From assembly GCF_014023275.1 (NCBI RefSeq), contig NZ_CP054698.1, positions 3,224,001 to 3,288,000 on the forward strand: a stretch of 64,000 nucleotides of DNA, written 5' to 3'. The number at the start of each line of letters is the position of its first letter. Positions within the stretch are counted from its first letter, which is position 1. The notes under the pieces are model-generated. The model was not told the origin of the DNA. It did no database searches and worked only from the letters and a program-made list of their open reading frames with translations. This DNA comes from Nostoc edaphicum CCNP1411 (lineage in GTDB: Bacteria > Cyanobacteriota > Cyanobacteriia > Cyanobacteriales > Nostocaceae). Position numbers and translations under genes: made by a program. This document shows, piece after piece, positions 47,890 through 56,604 of this stretch.

Positions 47890-47940
47890 TATCTAATTTG
47901 ATATTTTCAGTTTGGGATCTGCGGCACTTCCAACTAAGCA

Positions 47941-48189
47941 CTAGGAGGTTTTATCCGCACCCTCCGAGGAACTGTGAGGCTGCTTTGCAAGTGCAGAAAC
48001 TTGGTTGTTCTGCACAACTTTAATCAGAAATCTTAGAGCTTCATCGACAGCATCGGCATTAGGAAAAACCTCTGCAACATCAGGTTCTAAAAGAATTGTT
48101 GTCTTACCAAAGCTCTTTCGTTCAGGGCCGAACTTTCTGACCCTTAGACTCTTTAAGTCATACTCTGATTGCAGACTACAGTATGCCAT
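47941..48189 (-). CDS. Small hypothetical protein downstream of hicB-like gene
   Basis: This 82-residue protein is not recognised with certainty. TTILLEPDVAEVFPNADAVDEALRFLI resembles the ribbon-helix-helix-like region of small antitoxins, but this is only a resemblance. It starts 10 bp after the stop of the HicB-like gene on the same strand, so the two are probably co-transcribed. The C-terminus is polar and probably flexible. Confidence 0.6.
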   Translation of the reverse strand: MAYCSLQSEYDLKSLRVRKFGPERKSFGKTTILLEPDVAEVFPNADAVDEALRFLIKVVQNNQVSALAKQPHSSSEGADKTS

Positions 48190-48199
48190 TTTTGACTTT

Positions 48200-48370
48200 T
48201 CAGATATTCTCTAAACAAAGTTCAATTACTTCTTTCATATTAGCCATCAACTCATCAATTGTTTCTCCCTGACTGTAACAAGCTTTTAGCTGAGGGACTT
48301 CTCCAACATAGTAGCCATCTTCATCCCGTTCAATGATGACGTAGAATTTTCTGTTGGTGTTATTGATCAT
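48200..48370 (-). CDS. HicB-like antitoxin-type protein
   Basis: ATG 48370 gives 56 residues, NRKFYVIIERDEDGYYVGEVPQLKACYSQGETIDELMANMKEVIELCLE, a clear HicB-type fold pattern. The frame is open further upstream, to 48502, but that part overlaps the end of gun4 and looks unrelated. No HicA homologue is adjacent, so this is an orphan or pairs with the unknown 82-residue protein downstream. Confidence 0.75.
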   Translation of the reverse strand: MINNTNRKFYVIIERDEDGYYVGEVPQLKACYSQGETIDELMANMKEVIELCLENI

Positions 48371-48398
48371 AATGTCTTTGTACGTAAGCTCAAAATCA

Positions 48399-49127
48399 TT
48401 ATTTTTCTGGATTCTTCGACCAAGCTGGGTGAGAGAGTAAAGAAGCGAAGACTCGTACCCCTCGAAGTTGATTAGAAAGGGGTAAATGACCTCTAGGCGC
48501 ACTCAAATCCCAGGTAAACTCGTTAGGGTATCGTGTCCACGTATTACCTGCTTTCCAGCCAATTTTTGGCCAGAAATTCTCCCAGTTTTTACCCAAACTT
48601 AACCAGATTTCTCGCTGCACTGAAAAGCCAAATTTACCTTCGGAGTGGACTAACCAGAGGTTGTTAATGGTTTGCAAGTCAACAGCCGAGGTATTTTCTA
48701 CCTCAGTAAAATACAACCATTTTCGTTGTACAGCTGTTGGCCCTGATAGTTCGCACATTTTTTCGATGGTGACGCGATCAGCTGCTTGGAAGTCTTGAAC
48801 CGCAAGTAGCTGTTGCAAAGAATTGTAGTTAATCCCGCACTCTGATTTTAGAGGTACAATTCCCTCAGGAAAAGAGGAGCGCAGAAATTCTTTGGCTTGA
48901 GGTGCATCAGAGTTGTAGAGGACTTGGTAAGCTTTGCCATCAATCCAATTCGCTGGGTTCTCACGTCGTTTCAGTAAAAATTCCATCAACACGTCTAATC
49001 CCTCATTACCCAACTCAGCTAATTGTGGGATTATCTGCTGTTGGACTTTTTCAGACCCAGCGATTAACGGTCGTCGGAGGGAGTCGATGTCATTTGCAGG
49101 GCCTGATAAAATCATTGGGTCTGTCAT
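48399..49127 (-). CDS. gun4: GUN4 tetrapyrrole-binding protein
   Basis: The product binds protoporphyrin IX and Mg-protoporphyrin and stimulates magnesium chelatase in chlorophyll synthesis. The 242 residues have an N-terminal helical domain (about 1-85) and the GUN4 core with WLYFTEVENTSAVDLQTINN, LVHSEGKFGFSVQREIW, TRYPNEFTWDLSAPRGHLPL and NQLRGVRVFASLLSHPAW. Length and ending are normal for cyanobacterial Gun4. The start is ATG 49127. Two small genes follow on the same strand. Confidence 0.92.
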   Translation of the reverse strand: MTDPMILSGPANDIDSLRRPLIAGSEKVQQQIIPQLAELGNEGLDVLMEFLLKRRENPANWIDGKAYQVLYNSDAPQAKEFLRSSFPEGIVPLKSECGINYNSLQQLLAVQDFQAADRVTIEKMCELSGPTAVQRKWLYFTEVENTSAVDLQTINNLWLVHSEGKFGFSVQREIWLSLGKNWENFWPKIGWKAGNTWTRYPNEFTWDLSAPRGHLPLSNQLRGVRVFASLLSHPAWSKNPEK

Positions 49128-49304
49128 GCCATTCTCGTTTTAGCGGTCAGTGAAAGAGCGGTAAGCTATTGGGCTTCTCCAAGGTGAAGCACTGATAGCG
49201 AAAAGTAGTTTACTATTTTTGATCGTACAAAATTGCGATCGCTTCACTGAATCCCACACTTAATCCCCAAATAATGTACAAGGGGAATAGGGGGAAAATC
49301 TGCG

Positions 49305-49367
49305 CCTTATGGCTTGGTGAACACAAGACACAGCAAAATATACAAGCCTGCCACATAAGGTTTTTTT
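49305..49367 (+). terminator. Terminator-like hairpin in the icd leader
   Basis: CCTTATG (49305-49311) plus GCTTG (49312-49316) pair with CAAGC (49343-49347) and CATAAGG (49354-49360), with a 6-base bulge, followed by seven T (49361-49367). CTTG 49313-49316 can alternatively pair with CAAG 49324-49327. It ends 34 bases before the icd start, so it may act as an attenuator or end a short leader RNA. Confidence 0.55.
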
Positions 49368-49401
49368 GAATAGCAGCGTATCGATTAGGAGTGTGTGAAC
49401 A

Positions 49402-50823
49402 ATGTACGAAAAGATTACCCCCCCCGCAGCCGGAGCAAAAATCACCTTCAAAAATGGTGAACCAGTAGTACCAGACAATCCAATTATCCCCTTTATTCGC
49501 GGCGATGGTACAGGTATAGACATCTGGCCTGCTACCCAAAAAGTGCTAGATGCTGCGGTAGCCAAAGCATATAAGGGTCAGCGTCAAATTAGTTGGTTCA
49601 AGGTTTACGCTGGGGATGAAGCTTGTGATTTATACGGTACTTACCAGTATTTACCCCAAGACACTCTGACGGCAATTGAAGAGTATGGTGTAGCTATTAA
49701 AGGGCCTTTGACTACTCCCATTGGTGGCGGTATTCGTTCTTTAAATGTGGCGCTGCGGCAAATTTTTGACTTGTATGCCTGCGTGCGTCCTTGCCGTTAC
49801 TATGCGGGTACGCCCTCACCCCACAAAAATCCCGAAAAGCTGGATGTAATTGTTTATCGAGAGAATACGGAAGATATTTATTTAGGCATTGAGTGGCGAC
49901 AAGGTAGCGAAATCGGCGATCGCTTAATTAAAATTCTCAATGAAGAACTAATCCCCGCCACCCCAGAACATGGGAAAAAACGCATTCCTCTTGATTCTGG
50001 TATTGGCATCAAACCCATCAGCAAAACTGGTTCCCAGCGTCTAGTTAGACGTGCCATCAAACACGCTTTGTTATTGCCCAAAAACAAGCAACAAGTGACT
50101 TTGGTGCATAAGGGCAACATCATGAAGTACACCGAAGGGGCTTTCCGCGATTGGGGTTATGAACTAGCAACTAGTGAATTTCGCCAAGAAACTGTTACTG
50201 AACAAGAATCTTGGATTTTGAGTAACAAAGAAAAAAATCCGAATATTTCCTTGGAAGAAAACGCCCGCCAGATTGAGCCTGGGTTTGATAATCTTACCCC
50301 AGACAAGAAAGCGCAAGTTGTCAAGGAAGTTGAAACTGTTCTTAACTCAATTTGGGCAACCCACGGCGATGGCAAATGGAAAGAGAAAGTTTTGGTGAAT
50401 GACCGGATTGCTGACAGTATTTTTCAACAAATCCAAACTAGACCGGATGAGTATTCGATTCTGGCGACGATGAACTTGAACGGCGATTACTTGTCTGATG
50501 CCGCCGCCGCCATTGTTGGCGGATTAGGAATGGGGCCAGGGGCAAATATTGGCGATTCTAGTGCAATATTTGAGGCTACCCACGGCACCGCACCCAAACA
50601 CGCAGGCTTAGATCGGATTAATCCTGGTTCAGTGATTTTGTCTGGTGTGATGATGCTGGAATTTCTGGGTTGGCAAGAAGCCGCAGACCTAGTTAAGAAA
50701 GGTTTAAGCGATGCGATCGCAAATAGTCAAGTCACCTACGATTTAGCCCGGTTGCTTGAACCGCCAGTTGAACCCTTAAAATGTTCTGAATTTGCCGACG
50801 CAATTATTCAACATTTTGGTTAA
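49402..50823 (+). CDS. icd: NADP-dependent isocitrate dehydrogenase
   Basis: The enzyme oxidises isocitrate to 2-oxoglutarate, which in cyanobacteria feeds ammonium assimilation and signals nitrogen status. The 473 residues show [13 protein letters not shown] near the N-terminus, the substrate segment [22 protein letters not shown] and [12 protein letters not shown]. An extra ~45-residue stretch ([20 protein letters not shown] and after) before [10 protein letters not shown] is typical of the longer cyanobacterial enzyme. The start is ATG 49402. The leader contains a terminator-like hairpin. No clear NtcA site (GTA-N8-TAC) was found by eye. Confidence 0.95.
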   Translation: MYEKITPPAAGAKITFKNGEPVVPDNPIIPFIRGDGTGIDIWPATQKVLDAAVAKAYKGQRQISWFKVYAGDEACDLYGTYQYLPQDTLTAIEEYGVAIKGPLTTPIGGGIRSLNVALRQIFDLYACVRPCRYYAGTPSPHKNPEKLDVIVYRENTEDIYLGIEWRQGSEIGDRLIKILNEELIPATPEHGKKRIPLDSGIGIKPISKTGSQRLVRRAIKHALLLPKNKQQVTLVHKGNIMKYTEGAFRDWGYELATSEFRQETVTEQESWILSNKEKNPNISLEENARQIEPGFDNLTPDKKAQVVKEVETVLNSIWATHGDGKWKEKVLVNDRIADSIFQQIQTRPDEYSILATMNLNGDYLSDAAAAIVGGLGMGPGANIGDSSAIFEATHGTAPKHAGLDRINPGSVILSGVMMLEFLGWQEAADLVKKGLSDAIANSQVTYDLARLLEPPVEPLKCSEFADAIIQHFG

Positions 50824-51198
50824 GTACACTGGTTGCTAGTTAACTGTTTTACAAACAGGCTGGCAATCTTCCGAACACGCAACATTTGTCCATAAATTAG
50901 CGCCTTTTGCGTGAGGCGATCGCTTCTTGATTTGGCAAAATAGTTAGGAGTGCGATCGCCTTTTTCAAAGCATTTGGGATACAAAGCTACCAAAGCCTCT
51001 TGTCTTGGGGTAGCGCACCGTACAACAGTATGAGTAAGCATAGGACATATTTATAGTAACTATGGCGTAAACTTTTTCAACATAGATACACGACACTAGT
51101 TATAATTTCCTATAAGTTGAAAAAACTCTTAAGATTTAGCGTAATTATTGCGCTTCTCTCAGACCGACTAGCTGACAACCACATTAGGAGGACTATCT
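50824..51198. other. Spacer before fba
   Basis: The spacer contains two GCGATCGC sites around 50918 and 50954 and no credible gene. The promoter and ribosome site of fba lie in its last 120 bases. Confidence 0.55.
51076..51106 (+). promoter_or_regulatory. Putative fba promoter
   Basis: A perfect -10 hexamer TATAAT is at 51101-51106 with a weak -35-like TTCAAC at 51076-51081. Transcription would start about 85 bases before the ATG. AGGAGG at 51186-51191 is an exact ribosome site. Confidence 0.45.
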
Positions 51199-52278
51199 AT
51201 GGCGCTTGTACCACTGCGGCTGCTGTTGGATCACGCAGCTGAAAACGGTTACGGCATCCCAGCTTTCAACGTTAACAATTTGGAGCAGATTCAGGCAATC
51301 CTGAAGGCTGCTGTCGAGACAGATAGCCCCGTAATTTTGCAAGCTTCTCGTGGCGCTCGTGCTTATGCAGGAGAAAACTTTCTCCGCCACCTGATTTTGG
51401 CTGCGGTAGAAACCTATCCTCACATTCCCATTGTCATGCACCAAGATCATGGCAATGCTCCTGCTACCTGCTACTCAGCAATTAAGAACAACTTCACCAG
51501 CGTGATGATGGATGGTTCTTTAGAAGCTGATGCGAAAACACCCGCTAGCTTCGAGTACAACGTCAATGTTACCCGCGAAGTTGTAAATGTAGCTCATGCT
51601 TTGGGCGTCAGCGTTGAAGGTGAACTCGGTTGTTTGGGTTCTCTAGAAACTGGTGCTGGTGAAGCTGAAGATGGTCACGGGTTTGAGGGTACACTCGACC
51701 ACTCACAACTTCTAACCGACCCCGATGAAGCTGTTGAATTTGTAGAAGCAACCCAAGTAGATGCTTTGGCTGTTGCCATCGGCACAAGCCACGGTGCTTA
51801 CAAGTTTACCCGCAAGCCGACTGGTGAAATTTTGGCAATCAGCCGCATTGAAGAAATTCACCGCCGTTTGCCCAACACCCACTTGGTAATGCACGGTTCT
51901 TCTTCTGTACCTGAAGATTTGCTTGCACTGATTAACCAGTATGGTGGTGCAATTCCTGAAACCTACGGTGTACCTGTAGAAGAAATCCAAAAAGGTATTA
52001 AGAGTGGTGTACGTAAAGTAAACATCGACACCGACAACCGTTTGGCTATTACTGCTGCTGTACGTGAAGCTTTGGCTAAAAAACCAGAAGAATTTGACCC
52101 CCGTCACTTCCTCAAGCCTTCTATCACATATATGCAGAAGGTTTGTGCTGAACGCTATCAGCAATTTGGCACAGCTGGCAACGCTAGCAAGATTAAGCAA
52201 ATTTCTTTGGAAGATTTTGCTGCTAAGTATGCTAAGGGTGAACTTAACGTTGTTACCAAAGCTGCTGCTAAAGTTTAA
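51199..52278 (+). CDS. fba: Fructose-bisphosphate aldolase, class II
   Basis: This zinc enzyme makes or cleaves fructose 1,6-bisphosphate, and sedoheptulose bisphosphate, in the Calvin cycle and glycolysis. The 359 residues show AFNVNNLEQ, the zinc-site segment [42 protein letters not shown] and [10 protein letters not shown]. It has a perfect AGGAGG ribosome site and codon choice favouring C-ending and GCT codons, suggesting high expression. A strong terminator follows. Confidence 0.96.
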   Translation: MALVPLRLLLDHAAENGYGIPAFNVNNLEQIQAILKAAVETDSPVILQASRGARAYAGENFLRHLILAAVETYPHIPIVMHQDHGNAPATCYSAIKNNFTSVMMDGSLEADAKTPASFEYNVNVTREVVNVAHALGVSVEGELGCLGSLETGAGEAEDGHGFEGTLDHSQLLTDPDEAVEFVEATQVDALAVAIGTSHGAYKFTRKPTGEILAISRIEEIHRRLPNTHLVMHGSSSVPEDLLALINQYGGAIPETYGVPVEEIQKGIKSGVRKVNIDTDNRLAITAAVREALAKKPEEFDPRHFLKPSITYMQKVCAERYQQFGTAGNASKIKQISLEDFAAKYAKGELNVVTKAAAKV

Positions 52279-52348
52279 TTTTGACAACTAAGTTAGGAGC
52301 ATAGCAAAACTATGCCCCTAAAAAACTGAGAATTTTAATGTTGTCAGA

Positions 52349-52373
52349 AACCGGGTAAACACCCGGTTTTTTG
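52349..52373 (+). terminator. Rho-independent terminator of fba
   Basis: AACCGGGT (52349-52356) pairs perfectly with ACCCGGTT (52361-52368) around a 4-base loop, then a T-run. It lies 71 bases after the fba stop. Confidence 0.92.
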
Positions 52374-52496
52374 TTGATCTATTAAGGATTAGGAATGGAG
52401 CATGGGGCATTGAAAAAAGACAGAGGGGCGGGGTACTGAGGAGAGGAATTTTCACCCTGCTCCCTGCTCCCTTGCTTCTTCCCCAATCCCCAATCC

Positions 52497-53309
52497 CTAA
52501 AACACCCGATGCTGTAAAGAGGGCATTTGACGGCGGACTTGTTCAAGCCTAGTAGGCTTGATTTCTGCGATCGCAATTCCCGGCTTTTCCCCAGCATCGG
52601 CTAAAATTACACCCCAAGGGTCAATAATAACGGCATGTCCGTGGGTTAGACGGCGGCTGTAGTTGTTACCTGTTTGGGCAGGAGCAATGACGTAGGCGGT
52701 ATTTTCGATGGCTCTGGCTTGTAGTAGTACTTGCCAGTGGTCTTTGCCAGTAAAGGCGGTAAAAGCGGCGGGAATAAAGATAACATCAGCTCCCTTATCT
52801 GCCAGGTGACGATACAGTTCAGGGAAGCGGACATCATAACAAATAGAAAGTCCTAGATTACCGAGTTTTTCTGAGAAATAGACGGGGGGGAGTTGCGTAC
52901 CAGCCACAACCGTGCTGGATTCACGGTAGGTGTTGCCGTCGGGGACATCAACATCAAATAGGTGTACTTTGTAGTAGCGGGCAAGTTCTTGACCGTTTTG
53001 GTCAATGAGTAGAGTTGTGTTATAAACTTTGCCTGTATTGTCTACGGGAAGTGGAAAGCTGCCGCCCAAGATCGTAATTTGAAAGCGTTGAGCCATTTTT
53101 TTGAGAAATTTTTCACTTTCAAGAGCGATCGCATCCCCTTGTGCGAGTTTATCTTTTTCTTCTCCCATATAGGAAAAGTTTTCTGGCAAACCCACCAATT
53201 CAGCACCTTGACGCACGGCAAGCTCTATTAATTCTTCTGCCTGTGCCAAATTTTTCTGTAAATCGGGCACACTGGTCAATTGAATAGCGGCGGCTAAATA
53301 AGACTTCAT
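52497..53309 (-). CDS. Nitrilase-superfamily amidohydrolase (NIT1-like)
   Basis: This 270-residue carbon-nitrogen hydrolase has the catalytic triad Glu in LPENFSYMG, Lys in YYKVHLFDVDVP and Cys in SICYDVRFPELYR. The sequence around HLFDVDVP resembles Nit1-type enzymes, which repair deaminated glutathione, more than plant nitrilases; the exact substrate is inferred. It is convergent with fba. The start is ATG 53309. Confidence 0.85.
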   Translation of the reverse strand: MKSYLAAAIQLTSVPDLQKNLAQAEELIELAVRQGAELVGLPENFSYMGEEKDKLAQGDAIALESEKFLKKMAQRFQITILGGSFPLPVDNTGKVYNTTLLIDQNGQELARYYKVHLFDVDVPDGNTYRESSTVVAGTQLPPVYFSEKLGNLGLSICYDVRFPELYRHLADKGADVIFIPAAFTAFTGKDHWQVLLQARAIENTAYVIAPAQTGNNYSRRLTHGHAVIIDPWGVILADAGEKPGIAIAEIKPTRLEQVRRQMPSLQHRVF

Positions 53310-53913
53310 AGATTCAACAACGAACAGTTGATTTATGGAAGATAGATTATCAAAATATATCGCTACTTCAACATTTGTGGAACTTAATTAGAAATACATC
53401 AGCTAAGATTTTCTTCTAAGAGACTTGTTTTATTGTTGCTCTTAATCTTCCTCTGGGTTCTAACAAACTAAGCAAGATCGCAATTAGGTTGTGATCAAAC
53501 CCTGATAAAAGCTGTCTGATATGAAAATTTCTGTATTTACATAGCAACTAATACCATTTTGAATTTTGGATTGGGAATCGCCTTGGCGCATCTGGCCTGG
53601 TGTGAATTATTCTGTTTTCAAATTGGTATAAATTTAGTTATTGAAAGCGACGGGAAATCCCATCCCCTTGTGGAGAGGGATAGTCGCCCCGTCGCTTGGA
53701 CATTGGGCATTGCTAACATAACATCTTCCCCATGCCCCATTCCCTAATGAGTTGTTTTTGAGGTAGAAAATCCCTAAAGATATTATCAAACTGTATACAA
53801 ATGTAAACAAGTTTGAAAAACGATAAATTACGCCTCTCAAACTTGTTTATAAAAATTAACCTCAAGTTAGAAGAAAATGGATAACTCAAAAGGATTTTAT
53901 TGCCTATTGAGTT
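53310..53913. other. Repeat-rich spacer upstream of nitrilase and downstream of trxA
   Basis: The spacer holds inverted segments AATACCATTTTGAATTTTGG (from 53551) and CAAATTGGTAT (ending near 53632) plus CCCC/ATGCCCCAT-type repeats to 53750. A short open frame here (53559-53747) is made of these repeats and is not credible as a gene. Confidence 0.55.
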
Positions 53914-54237
53914 TCAAAGATACTTTTCGAGAGTGGAAGCTAATGTAGTTTTAGGCACGGCGCCAACCACCATATCGACTTTTTGTCCACCCTTAAAAAT
54001 CATTAATGTAGGAATGCTGCGGATGCCGTACTGACTAGCAACATTAGGATTTTCATCAGTATTGACTTTTACGACCTTTATTTGACCTTTGTACTGTTCG
54101 GAGATTTCATCGACAACAGGAGCTACCATACGGCATGGTCCGCACCAGGGTGCCCAAAAGTCAACTAAAACGGGTACATCGCTGTCGAGTACTTCTTGCT
54201 TGAAACTAGAATCGGTAACTTGTGCGGCTGCTGACAT
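53914..54237 (-). CDS. trxA: Thioredoxin, m-type
   Basis: This small redox protein reduces disulfides in target enzymes with electrons from ferredoxin- or NADPH-thioredoxin reductase. The active site [10 protein letters not shown], the cis-Pro in RSIPTLMIF and the overall sequence match cyanobacterial TrxA. ATG 54237 ([11 protein letters not shown], 107 residues) is preferred; the frame opens six codons earlier at TTG. A GC-rich hairpin lies about 125 bases upstream. Confidence 0.95.
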   Translation of the reverse strand: MSAAAQVTDSSFKQEVLDSDVPVLVDFWAPWCGPCRMVAPVVDEISEQYKGQIKVVKVNTDENPNVASQYGIRSIPTLMIFKGGQKVDMVVGAVPKTTLASTLEKYL

Positions 54238-54961
54238 GCCTAAAACCTTCGCCAATAATATCTGAGCTTGGTGAAAATTCTACCATAGCAAAAACCTCAG
54301 CTTGGGAGTGCGAGGATGTACATTTGCAAAGAAGCTCTAGAATTTATTTACAAACATAAGGAACCGCCCGAACAATAGTCCGGGCGGAGTGTGGTGTGAG
54401 GAGTGAACGGAAACATGCGTCTCCGCTATCTCTATTGTAGGCGACATATCGGATTTTTCCAGCAATTGTTTAGGGGGCTAGAAAATTTATTGAAGGATTA
54501 GGGAATGAGGAGTGGCATTCAAGAGTAGGTATTTAATCATCACGCAGTAGAGAGGGTGATTTGAGAGACATTCAGTTGTCGAGTGAAGCCTAATGGGAAT
54601 ATAGGCATAATATAGAAACACCAACACTCAACTTGCCACTAGCGATCACCATAGCACACAGATGTATTTCGGCAGATTTTGGCTGAATAATCTGGGTTTG
54701 ATGCCCATAAAAACTGCCCTGTTTGCCATCTTTCAAGACATTAGATAAATATTTTACCTGCTTATCTTATGCCTTTCTTAAATACTTACCCTTAAAAGCC
54801 ATTAACCATTCCCTAAAAATTTTGTATCTTTTAAATACCAAGTTCGCCGGATTGTCAAGTATTTTGTTTAAATTAGGAATACATGCTTGGTCTGTACAGT
54901 GGTAGCCTGTGTTAGATTGAGCATACTGACTATAAATTTTCCCTCTGACGCAACTGTCATT
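54238..54961. other. Divergent spacer between trxA and the processing protease
   Basis: No gene is recognised. The only marked structure is a GC-rich hairpin at 54364-54387. The rest is AT-rich and should contain both promoters. Confidence 0.5.
54364..54387. other. GC-rich hairpin upstream of trxA
   Basis: CCGCCCG (54364-54370) pairs perfectly with CGGGCGG (54381-54387) around a 10-base loop. There is no T-run on either strand, so it is not an obvious terminator; it could lie in the trxA leader or belong to an unannotated RNA. Confidence 0.5.
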
Positions 54962-56245
54962 ATGGTGATTACAAAAAGTAGGCTTGTTTTGGGTGCTACG
55001 GCAGTGACACTCTCCACGATCGCTGTTACTAGCCTTGGCATTCATTCGCGAGGTCAGGCTTTATTTAAAGCAAGTCCCAAAGAATTGGTAGATGAAGTTT
55101 GGCAAATTGTTCAGCGCCAATATGTAGACGGTACTTTTAATCAGGTAGATTGGCAGGCTGTTCGTAAGGAGTACTTGAGCAAGTCCTACAGTAATCCCCA
55201 GGAAGCGTATAAGTCCATTCGGGAAATGCTGAAAAAGCTAGAAGATCCATATACCCGGTTTATGGACCCACAGGAATTCAAGAATATGCAAGTGGATACC
55301 TCTGGGGAACTTACAGGGATTGGGATCACGATCAGTCAGGATGAAAAAACAAAGCAATTGGTTGTAATTGCGCCAATCGAAGATACGCCAGCTTTTAAAG
55401 CTGGTGTTTTGGCAAAAGATGTCATCCTCCAAATCGACGGCAAAAGCACCAAGGGAATGGATACTAATCAAGCAGTATCCTTGATTAGAGGTGAAGCAGG
55501 AACCCAAGTCAGCTTAACTATTCAGCGCAATGGTCAGACAAGAAAGTTTGACATCAAACGAGCGCGAATTGAAATCCATCCGGTTAAGTATTCTCAAAAG
55601 AAAACTCCAGCAGGGAATCTTGGTTATATTCGCTTAAACCAATTCAGCGCTGGTGCTAGTAAAGAAATGCAAAGCGCCATCAAAGATTTAGAAAGCAAAC
55701 GGGTAGCTGGATATATCCTTGATCTGCGTGGTAATCCAGGCGGCTTACTTTACTCCAGTATAGATATTGCCCGAATGTGGCTGAATAAAGGCACAATTGT
55801 TTCTACCATTGACCGCAAAGGTGAACGAGAGCGAGAAGTAGCAAACGGACGTGCTTTGACAAATAAACCGTTGGTGATATTAGTGGATAAAGGTTCAGCC
55901 AGTGCCAGCGAAATCCTTTCAGGAGCGTTGCAGGACAACAAACGTGCAACTTTGGTGGGTACTCAAACCTTTGGTAAGGGATTAGTGCAATCAGTACGTC
56001 CACTAGAAGATGGCTCAGGATTAGCGGTGACAATTGCCAAATACCACACGCCCAATGATAGAGATATTAATAAGCATGGTATTGATCCAGATGTGAAGGT
56101 GGATTTGACCGATGCCCAGCGACAAGATTTGTGGCTCAACGAACGTGACAAACTTGCTACTTTAGCAGATCCTCAATTCGCTAAAGCAGTAGAAGTGATA
56201 GGTAAAAAAATTGCTGTTAAGAGCACAACCACAGCAGAAAAATGA
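54962..56245 (+). CDS. Carboxyl-terminal processing protease (S41)
   Basis: The 427 residues from ATG 54962 begin with a signal or anchor (TKSRLVLGATAVTLSTIAVTSLG), so the enzyme acts in the periplasm or lumen. An N-terminal helical domain (SPKELVDEVWQIVQRQYVDG) precedes a PDZ domain (GELTGIGITISQDE, GVLAKDVILQIDGKS) and the S41 protease domain with nucleophile Ser in KGSASASEI and general-base Lys in FGKGLVQ. Cyanobacteria have several paralogues (CtpA, B, C); which one this is cannot be decided here. The frame opens earlier, at 54887, but those residues are atypical. Confidence 0.9.
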   Translation: MVITKSRLVLGATAVTLSTIAVTSLGIHSRGQALFKASPKELVDEVWQIVQRQYVDGTFNQVDWQAVRKEYLSKSYSNPQEAYKSIREMLKKLEDPYTRFMDPQEFKNMQVDTSGELTGIGITISQDEKTKQLVVIAPIEDTPAFKAGVLAKDVILQIDGKSTKGMDTNQAVSLIRGEAGTQVSLTIQRNGQTRKFDIKRARIEIHPVKYSQKKTPAGNLGYIRLNQFSAGASKEMQSAIKDLESKRVAGYILDLRGNPGGLLYSSIDIARMWLNKGTIVSTIDRKGEREREVANGRALTNKPLVILVDKGSASASEILSGALQDNKRATLVGTQTFGKGLVQSVRPLEDGSGLAVTIAKYHTPNDRDINKHGIDPDVKVDLTDAQRQDLWLNERDKLATLADPQFAKAVEVIGKKIAVKSTTTAEK

Positions 56246-56337
56246 AGAGGCAGGAATAAAGTTAGGAGGGAATAGTCAGGAGTTAGGAATAAAGACTGTC
56301 ATTGTCAACTCATAACTTCTAACTCAAAACTCCTAAC

Positions 56338-56523
56338 TTAAATTGGTTGGCACTTCCCGGCCCGAATAAGTCCGACACGCCGAGCGATCGCTTCTTCTTG
56401 TGAACTAAAAGGCCCCCACTCTTCTATAATTTCTAGATTATCGTCACCAACTTGTTCGCTGGGGATGATTTCACAGTTTCCACCAGAACGTTTGACAATA
56501 TACCAAGTTTGTGGTTCGTTCAT
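56338..56523 (-). CDS. Small conserved hypothetical protein
   Basis: This 61-residue protein, TWYIVKRSGGNCEIIPSEQ...EEWGPFSSQEEAIARRVGLIRAGKC, has the coherent composition of a real gene and resembles small cyanobacterial proteins with a WGPF motif. No function is known. It lies between the convergent protease gene and sdhA, with TTAGGAGT-type repeats on its downstream side. Confidence 0.65.
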   Translation of the reverse strand: MNEPQTWYIVKRSGGNCEIIPSEQVGDDNLEIIEEWGPFSSQEEAIARRVGLIRAGKCQPI

Positions 56524-56604
56524 ACTTTAAATCCAGCCATCCATATATAAAAATTAGAAAGTTATAGAAGGATGAAATTTTCTATTTCACCCTTTAGCTA
56601 AAAT

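Noticed and set aside
48371..48502. N-terminal extension of the HicB-like protein
   Set aside because: It overlaps the end of gun4 in another frame and does not resemble HicB; the internal ATG 48370 gives the normal fold.
49140..49402. Glutamine riboswitch or NtcA site before icd
   Set aside because: Neither a GTA-N8-TAC palindrome nor the known glutamine aptamer pattern could be identified by eye; only the terminator-like hairpin is supported.
50820..51041. 73-residue minus-strand frame between icd and fba
   Set aside because: It overlaps the icd stop, contains HIP1 sites and has no recognisable domain.
53559..53747. 62-residue frame in the nitrilase-trxA spacer
   Set aside because: It is composed mainly of interspersed repeat sequence.
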